Source: Thiohalobacter sp. (GTDB lineage: Bacteria; Pseudomonadota; Gammaproteobacteria; DSM-19610). Taken from it: a DNA stretch of 10,555 nt. The translations under genes and the position numbers were made by a program. Where the stretch lies: positions 1 through 10,555 of the forward strand of contig JALVCM010000261.1 of NCBI GenBank assembly GCA_027010005.1, in the 5' to 3' direction. Under the pieces are notes generated by a model. The model did not search any database and was not told the DNA's origin. It was given only the letters and a program-made list of their open reading frames with translations. Positions 6,836 to 10,555 of this stretch are shown here, one piece after another; within the stretch, counting starts at the first letter, position 1, and each line of letters opens with the position of its first letter.

Positions 6836-6856
6836 CCCCAGACTCAGCCTCTGGGG
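6836..6856 (-). other. Hairpin at the xerD-dsbC junction
   Basis: A perfect 7-bp inverted repeat, CCCCAGA against TCTGGGG, encloses a 7-base loop and spans the xerD stop codon. There is no T-rich tail, so it is unlikely to be a full intrinsic terminator. It would hide the GGGG preceding the ATG at 6831, and it may modulate expression or RNA stability between xerD and dsbC. Confidence 0.45.
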
Positions 6857-7779
6857 TGGTGGCGCTCGTGCAGCTGCCTGAGCCGCTCACGGGCCACATG
6901 GGTATAAATCTGTGTGGTAGACAGGTCGCTATGCCCGAGCAACATCTGTACGACACGCAGGTCAGCGCCATGATTCACCAGGTGCGTGGCAAACGCGTGC
7001 CGCAAGGTATGCGGCGACAAATGCGTGGAAATCTTTACTTTTTGTGCATACTGGCGAATCCGGTACCAGAACGCCTGGCGCGTCATGGCACGGGCCTTGC
7101 GCGAGACAAATACCGGTTCAACCGAGGCGCCGCGCAACAATACCGGACGCGCCGCTTCCAGGTAACGGGCCATCCAGCGCAAGGCTTCCTCACCGACCGG
7201 TACCAGACGTTCCTTGTTGCCCTTACCAAGCACCTTGACCACGCCCTGGTTGAGATTGATCCGGTCGGCCGTCAGTGACACCAGTTCTGATACACGCAGG
7301 CCACTGGCATACAACAGCTCCAGCATGGCGCGATCGCGTATGCCAATAGGCTGTTCGGTATCCGGCGCCCCGAGCAGCAGTTCGACCTGGCGTTCACTCA
7401 GTGTGTGTGGCAATGGCCGGTCCAGTTTCGGCGAGGCAATATTGGCGGTCGGATCATCCCTGCGCCGGCCTTCACGGACCAGGTAACGGTAAAAACGCCG
7501 CAGGGCCGACAGCAGCCGTGCGTTGCTGCGGACTTTACGCCCCGCAAGATACTGCGCGGAAAGATAGCCGTTCAGTTCCGGTTCGCCGGCATCGGTCAGC
7601 GGCAGATCCTGCGCCTTTAACCAGCCGGCAAACCCGGTCAGGTCCCTGCGATAGGCCGCCAGTGTATTTTCACTCAGACCGTTTTCCACCCACAGGGCAT
7701 CGACAAAACGTTCGATCACAGCGAGGTCGGTATCGCTACACGTATCAGTGTGAACTGTTCCTGAATGAGTGGCTGGCAT
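6844..7779 (-). CDS. xerD: Tyrosine recombinase XerD
   Basis: XerD acts with XerC at the dif site near the replication terminus to resolve chromosome dimers, under FtsK control. This 311-residue form has an N-terminal SAM-like core-binding domain (about 18-105) and a catalytic domain. The full catalytic set is visible: Arg162 (SGLRVSEL), Lys186 (GKGNKERLVP), His257 and Arg260 (HTLRHAFATH), His283 (LGHSDLSTTQ) and nucleophile Tyr292 (IYTHV). The C-terminal RLRQLHERHHPRG is close to the E. coli XerD end, and together with the dsbC neighbour this favours XerD over XerC. The ATG at 7779 is chosen because it gives a length near the usual 300 residues; an AGG lies just 3 bases before it. Upstream in-frame starts up to 7887 would add up to 36 residues and run into mobA. 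It is the first gene of the probable xerD-dsbC operon and is divergent from mobA. Confidence 0.95.
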   Translation of the reverse strand: MPATHSGTVHTDTCSDTDLAVIERFVDALWVENGLSENTLAAYRRDLTGFAGWLKAQDLPLTDAGEPELNGYLSAQYLAGRKVRSNARLLSALRRFYRYLVREGRRRDDPTANIASPKLDRPLPHTLSERQVELLLGAPDTEQPIGIRDRAMLELLYASGLRVSELVSLTADRINLNQGVVKVLGKGNKERLVPVGEEALRWMARYLEAARPVLLRGASVEPVFVSRKARAMTRQAFWYRIRQYAQKVKISTHLSPHTLRHAFATHLVNHGADLRVVQMLLGHSDLSTTQIYTHVARERLRQLHERHHPRG

Positions 7780-7844
7780 GTCCCTGTAATTGTCCGGGTA
7801 GTCTTGCAACACCCTATCACAATCGCGCCCCCCCGGTGACACCG

Positions 7845-7853
7845 TGCTAGACT
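7845..7853 (+). promoter_or_regulatory. Possible extended -10 of the mobA-mobB-moeA operon
   Basis: TGCTAGACT combines a TGn extension with TAGACT, which has 4 of 6 matches to TATAAT. It is 24 bases before the mobA ATG, and no good -35 is seen. A palindrome, CGGTG-A-CACCG, lies immediately upstream at 7834-7844 and could be an operator or simply part of the promoter. Weak evidence. Confidence 0.33.
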
Positions 7854-7877
7854 CCGGCTTAAGGAATCCCGGATACC

Positions 7878-8498
7878 ATGACAGCACGAAACCCTATCCC
7901 TCTCACGGAAATCAGTCTGCTCATCCTCGCCGGCGGCAAGGGCAGCCGCATGGGTGGCCTGGACAAGGGGTTGATGGACATCGCCGGAAAACCTGCCATC
8001 GAACATCTGATCGAGCGTTTCTCCACACACCCAGGCCCGCTCATGATCAGTGCAAACCGCAACCTGGAGCGGTATGCCGGTTATGGTTACCCGGTACTGA
8101 AGGACGCTGTGGATACCTTCCCCGGCCCACTGGCCGGCATACTGGCCGGGCTCCGGGCTGCACCGGGGTGCTATCTGTTGACCATGCCGGTCGATGCACC
8201 CCTGGTACAACACGACTACCCGGCACGCATGGCCGCTGCCTTTGCCGACTGCGGATGCAGGGCCTGTGTGGCCAGCCTCAACCAGCGCATTGAACCGGTG
8301 TTCAGCCTGCTCGACACCTCACTGACACCGTCATTGCAGGACTATCTCGAACGCGGACAACGCCCGGTCAACGGCTGGCTTGCTGAAGTCGGCGCCAAAC
8401 CCGTGGATTTTTCCGACGTACCACAACAGTTCATTAACCTGAATGTTGAGCAGGATCAGGAAAAGCTGCGGGCCTGTCTGGCATCATCCACACCCTGA
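7878..8498 (+). CDS. mobA: Molybdenum cofactor guanylyltransferase MobA
   Basis: MobA transfers GMP from GTP to molybdenum-molybdopterin, giving the guanine dinucleotide form of the cofactor used by DMSO-reductase-family enzymes such as nitrate reductases and formate dehydrogenases. The 206-residue length fits the family. The nucleotide-binding signature LAGGKGSRMGGLDKG is at residues 17-31, followed by FPGPLAGI (81-88), the metal-binding region MPVDAP (103-108) and FINLNV (185-190), which corresponds to the family's NxN-type C-terminal element. The ATG at 7878 follows an AAGGAA about 11 bases upstream, a rather long spacing. It is first in mobA-mobB-moeA, 7 bases before mobB. It is divergent from xerD across about 98 bases. 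Confidence 0.95.
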   Translation: MTARNPIPLTEISLLILAGGKGSRMGGLDKGLMDIAGKPAIEHLIERFSTHPGPLMISANRNLERYAGYGYPVLKDAVDTFPGPLAGILAGLRAAPGCYLLTMPVDAPLVQHDYPARMAAAFADCGCRACVASLNQRIEPVFSLLDTSLTPSLQDYLERGQRPVNGWLAEVGAKPVDFSDVPQQFINLNVEQDQEKLRACLASSTP

Positions 8499-8505
8499 CC
8501 TGACC

Positions 8506-9045
8506 ATGAATTCATTGACCGCACACGTCCCGGTTATCGGTTTTGCAGCCCATAGCGGAACCGGCAAAACCACATTGCTGACCCGGCTGCTGCCGGTACT
8601 GTCGGCACAGGGCTTACGTGTCGGCATGGTCAAGCACTCACACCACGATTTTGAAATCGACAAACCCGGCAAGGACAGCTATCGCCTGCGGGAAGCCGGC
8701 GCGCAACAGGTCCTGATCGCCTCGCCGCATCGCACCGTCTGGATCGGGGAAAATGTAGAACCGCAAGAACCGGAACTCACCGAACTGCTGCAACGCATCG
8801 TGCCGGGCAACCTCGACCTGGTACTGGTGGAAGGATTCCGGCATGTCGACTTCCCCAAAATTGAACTGCACCGTGCCGCAACCGGAAAACCGTTGCTGTA
8901 CCCGGAAGATCCTTCCATTATTGCGATTGCCACGGATGAACCACTGGATACGACACTGCCCTGCCTGGATATCAACCAGCCACAGGCTGTTGCCGGATTT
9001 ATTCTTGAAACCATAAACACTCACCGGACAGGTACCCCGACATGA
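8506..9045 (+). CDS. mobB: Molybdopterin-guanine dinucleotide biosynthesis adaptor MobB
   Basis: MobB is a small P-loop GTP-binding protein thought to assist MobA in guanine dinucleotide formation or cofactor handover; it is not strictly essential in E. coli. This 179-residue protein has the Walker A sequence GFAAHSGTGKTTL (12-24), the family motif KHSHHDFEIDKPGKDSYR (43-60) and LVEGFRH (107-113) with a Walker B-like Asp/Glu region. The ATG at 8506 is chosen because the conserved strand before the P-loop starts there; an in-frame ATG at 8443 lies inside mobA and adds unrelated sequence. No Shine-Dalgarno is visible before 8506, and the mobA stop is only 7 bases away, suggesting reinitiation after mobA. 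Its stop overlaps the moeA start as ATGA. Confidence 0.94.
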   Translation: MNSLTAHVPVIGFAAHSGTGKTTLLTRLLPVLSAQGLRVGMVKHSHHDFEIDKPGKDSYRLREAGAQQVLIASPHRTVWIGENVEPQEPELTELLQRIVPGNLDLVLVEGFRHVDFPKIELHRAATGKPLLYPEDPSIIAIATDEPLDTTLPCLDINQPQAVAGFILETINTHRTGTPT

Positions 9046-10307
9046 ACGATACGCCCGCAGACTGCTGCGCCGACCCGTCACAAAAACTGCTCAGTGTGGA
9101 ACAGGGACGCCAGCGCATTCTCGATGCCGTCCCTGTGATCAGCGACCACGAACAACTGCACCTGCGCGCTGCGCTGAACCGTGTACTCGCCGAACCGGTG
9201 GTTTCCACTATTGATGTGCCACCCTTCGCAAACTCCGCCATGGACGGCTATGCCATACGTTACGAGGACTGTACCGGCACATCACCCTGCACCCTGACGC
9301 TCATCGGTGAATCGTTTGCGGGCGCCCCCTATGCGGGTGAGGTCAAGGCAGGGCAATGTCTGCGTATCATGACCGGCGCTGTCATGCCGGCGGGTGCAGA
9401 CACCGTCCTGATGCAGGAAGCGGTCGAGCGTGATGGTGAACAGATACAGTTTGACCCGGCCAGGGTAAAAGCCGAGCAGCATGTCCGTCATGCCGGTGAG
9501 GACACGCGTACCGGCCAGACCGTGCTCGAACCGGGCAAGCTGCTGGGACCCGCCGAACTGGGTCTGCTGGCATCCGTTGGTGTCGGCGAAATCCGCGTAT
9601 TCCGGAAGTTGCGCGTCGCCTTTTTCTCCACAGGAGATGAACTCACCAGTATCGGCACCCCCCTGCAAAACGGCCAGATCTACGACAGCAACCGTTATGC
9701 GCTGCATGGCCTGCTGAGCAATGCCGGTGTCGATTTCCACGACCTCGGCGTCATCCCTGACCGGCGCGAGGCCGTACGTGATGCGTTCCGGCAGGCGGCC
9801 ACGATGGCTGACCTGGTACTGACATCGGGCGGTGTCTCCGTCGGCGAAGCCGACTTTGTCACAGAGACACTGGAAGAACTGGGCGAAATCAACTTCTGGC
9901 GCATGGCCATGAAACCGGGCAAACCGCTGGCTTTCGGGAAACTGGACGATGCCGTGTTTTTCGGGCTGCCCGGAAACCCGGTGTCGGCCATGGTGACCTT
10001 TTACCAGTTCGTCCTGCCGGCCATCCGCCGGATGAGCGGCGCACAGGCACGTGACCCGCTGGTATTTGAAGCACGTTGCACCAACCCGCTAAAAAAGGGG
10101 CCTGGCCGCATGGAATTCCAGCGTGGCATTCTTCAGCGCAGTGCAGACGGAAACTGGGAGGTATCGACAACCGGCTTGCAGGGCTCGCATGTGCTCAGAT
10201 CCATGAGCCTTGCCAACTGCTTTATCCTGCTACCGGCGGAAAGCAGCGGCGTCGGGGAAGGTGACAGTGTTCTGGTCCAGCCCTTCAGTGATTTCGGGGT
10301 GTCATAA
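9042..10307 (+). CDS. moeA: Molybdopterin molybdenumtransferase MoeA
   Basis: MoeA inserts molybdenum into adenylylated molybdopterin, the step before MobA acts. The 421-residue length is typical of the bacterial family. Motifs in order are PPFANSAMDGYAIR (60-73, with the functional Asp), RIMTGAVMPAGADTVLMQE (108-126), STGDEL (196-201), the substrate-binding loop TSGGVSVGEADF (261-272), KPGKPLAFG (291-299), GLPGNPVSAM (308-317) and the C-terminal domain IV segment around GSHVLRSMSLANCF (381-394). The start ATG at 9042 overlaps the mobB stop by four bases (ATGA), so translation is probably coupled. The N-terminal 15 residues are Asp/Cys-rich and not conserved in my memory of the family. No terminator is seen in the 22 bases before the converging thioredoxin gene. 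Confidence 0.95.
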   Translation: MNDTPADCCADPSQKLLSVEQGRQRILDAVPVISDHEQLHLRAALNRVLAEPVVSTIDVPPFANSAMDGYAIRYEDCTGTSPCTLTLIGESFAGAPYAGEVKAGQCLRIMTGAVMPAGADTVLMQEAVERDGEQIQFDPARVKAEQHVRHAGEDTRTGQTVLEPGKLLGPAELGLLASVGVGEIRVFRKLRVAFFSTGDELTSIGTPLQNGQIYDSNRYALHGLLSNAGVDFHDLGVIPDRREAVRDAFRQAATMADLVLTSGGVSVGEADFVTETLEELGEINFWRMAMKPGKPLAFGKLDDAVFFGLPGNPVSAMVTFYQFVLPAIRRMSGAQARDPLVFEARCTNPLKKGPGRMEFQRGILQRSADGNWEVSTTGLQGSHVLRSMSLANCFILLPAESSGVGEGDSVLVQPFSDFGVS

Positions 10308-10329
10308 CCGGAACACCGCGTAATGCATC

Positions 10330-10555
10330 TTACTGCTCGCTCTTGCTGGCCTGCTGCTCGGCAATATCGGCACGGACCTTTTCCATATCCAGCGCCTTGA
10401 CCTGTTCAATCAGCTGGTCGAGTGCAGAAGCCGGCAGGGCGCCGGCCTGGGAAAAGACCATAATGCCTTCACGGAAGATGGCCAGCATGGGAATGGAGCG
10501 CACCTGGAAACTGGCGGCCAGTTCCGGTTGTGCTTCGGTGTCGACCTTGCCGAAG
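10330..10555 (-). CDS. Thioredoxin-family protein, C-terminal part (5' end outside window)
   Basis: The minus strand is open from the right edge to a TAA at 10332-10330, giving the last 74 residues of a thioredoxin-fold protein. The segment starts FGKVDTEAQPELAASF, the strand and helix after the active site. The cis-Pro loop VRSIPMLAIF and the strand pair REGIMVFSQAGAL follow, then the final helix LDQLIEQVKALD. A charged tail of about 20 residues ends in ASKSEQ. The active-site CxxC would lie to the right of the window and cannot be checked. It resembles cytoplasmic thioredoxins; a specific trx gene cannot be assigned. It converges on moeA with a 22-base gap. Confidence 0.87.
   Translation of the reverse strand, partial: FGKVDTEAQPELAASFQVRSIPMLAIFREGIMVFSQAGALPASALDQLIEQVKALDMEKVRADIAEQQASKSEQ

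Noticed and set aside
7780..7887. N-terminal extension of XerD by up to 36 residues from an upstream ATG.
   Set aside because: It would overlap the mobA start, exceed the family length and add sequence unlike other XerD proteins; it is more likely the divergent promoter region.
1..10555. tRNA, rRNA, CRISPR array, insertion sequence or prophage.
   Set aside because: Reading both strands showed no cloverleaf-like segment, no spaced identical repeats of array type, no transposase and no terminal inverted repeats.

Overview
The window looks like chromosomal DNA from a moderately GC-rich gammaproteobacterium. The best evidence is the minus-strand pair xerD-dsbC, which in Escherichia coli starts the xerD-dsbC-recJ operon, together with a XerD C-terminus very close to the enterobacterial one. 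The double-strand-break enzyme at the left edge is AddA-like rather than a classical RecB, so a lineage outside the Enterobacterales is likely. No RNA gene, insertion sequence, integrase scar, CRISPR array or phage gene was seen. No stretch longer than about 135 bases lacks a gene.

Layout, left to right. Bases 1-1476 (plus) hold the C-terminal part of an AddA-type helicase-nuclease. It meets, tail to tail and only 5 bases away, a minus-strand two-component system: an OmpR/PhoB-family response regulator (2957-3661) and a membrane histidine kinase (1482-2957), overlapping by one base. Upstream of the pair lies a secreted spondin-domain protein (3772-4470) with its own terminator and promoter region. 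Next come a conserved protein I cannot assign a function (4604-5998), a DsbC-type disulfide isomerase (6031-6759) and XerD (6844-7779), all on the minus strand. From a divergent promoter region at about 7780-7877 the plus-strand molybdenum-cofactor cluster mobA-mobB-moeA runs to 10307. A partial thioredoxin-family gene on the minus strand (10330 to the edge) converges on it.

How the genes work together. mobA, mobB and moeA handle late molybdenum cofactor assembly and are tightly packed, probably as one operon. xerD, dsbC and the unknown gene are closely spaced and probably cotranscribed. The most interesting part is 3660-4575. Four heptamers in exact 11-base phase, all ending in TCAC, lie in front of the spondin gene. 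This is the geometry bound by OmpR/PhoB-type regulators, and such a regulator is encoded one gene downstream. I infer, without proof, that the kinase/regulator pair controls the secreted spondin protein. Terminator read-through into the regulator genes could add feedback.
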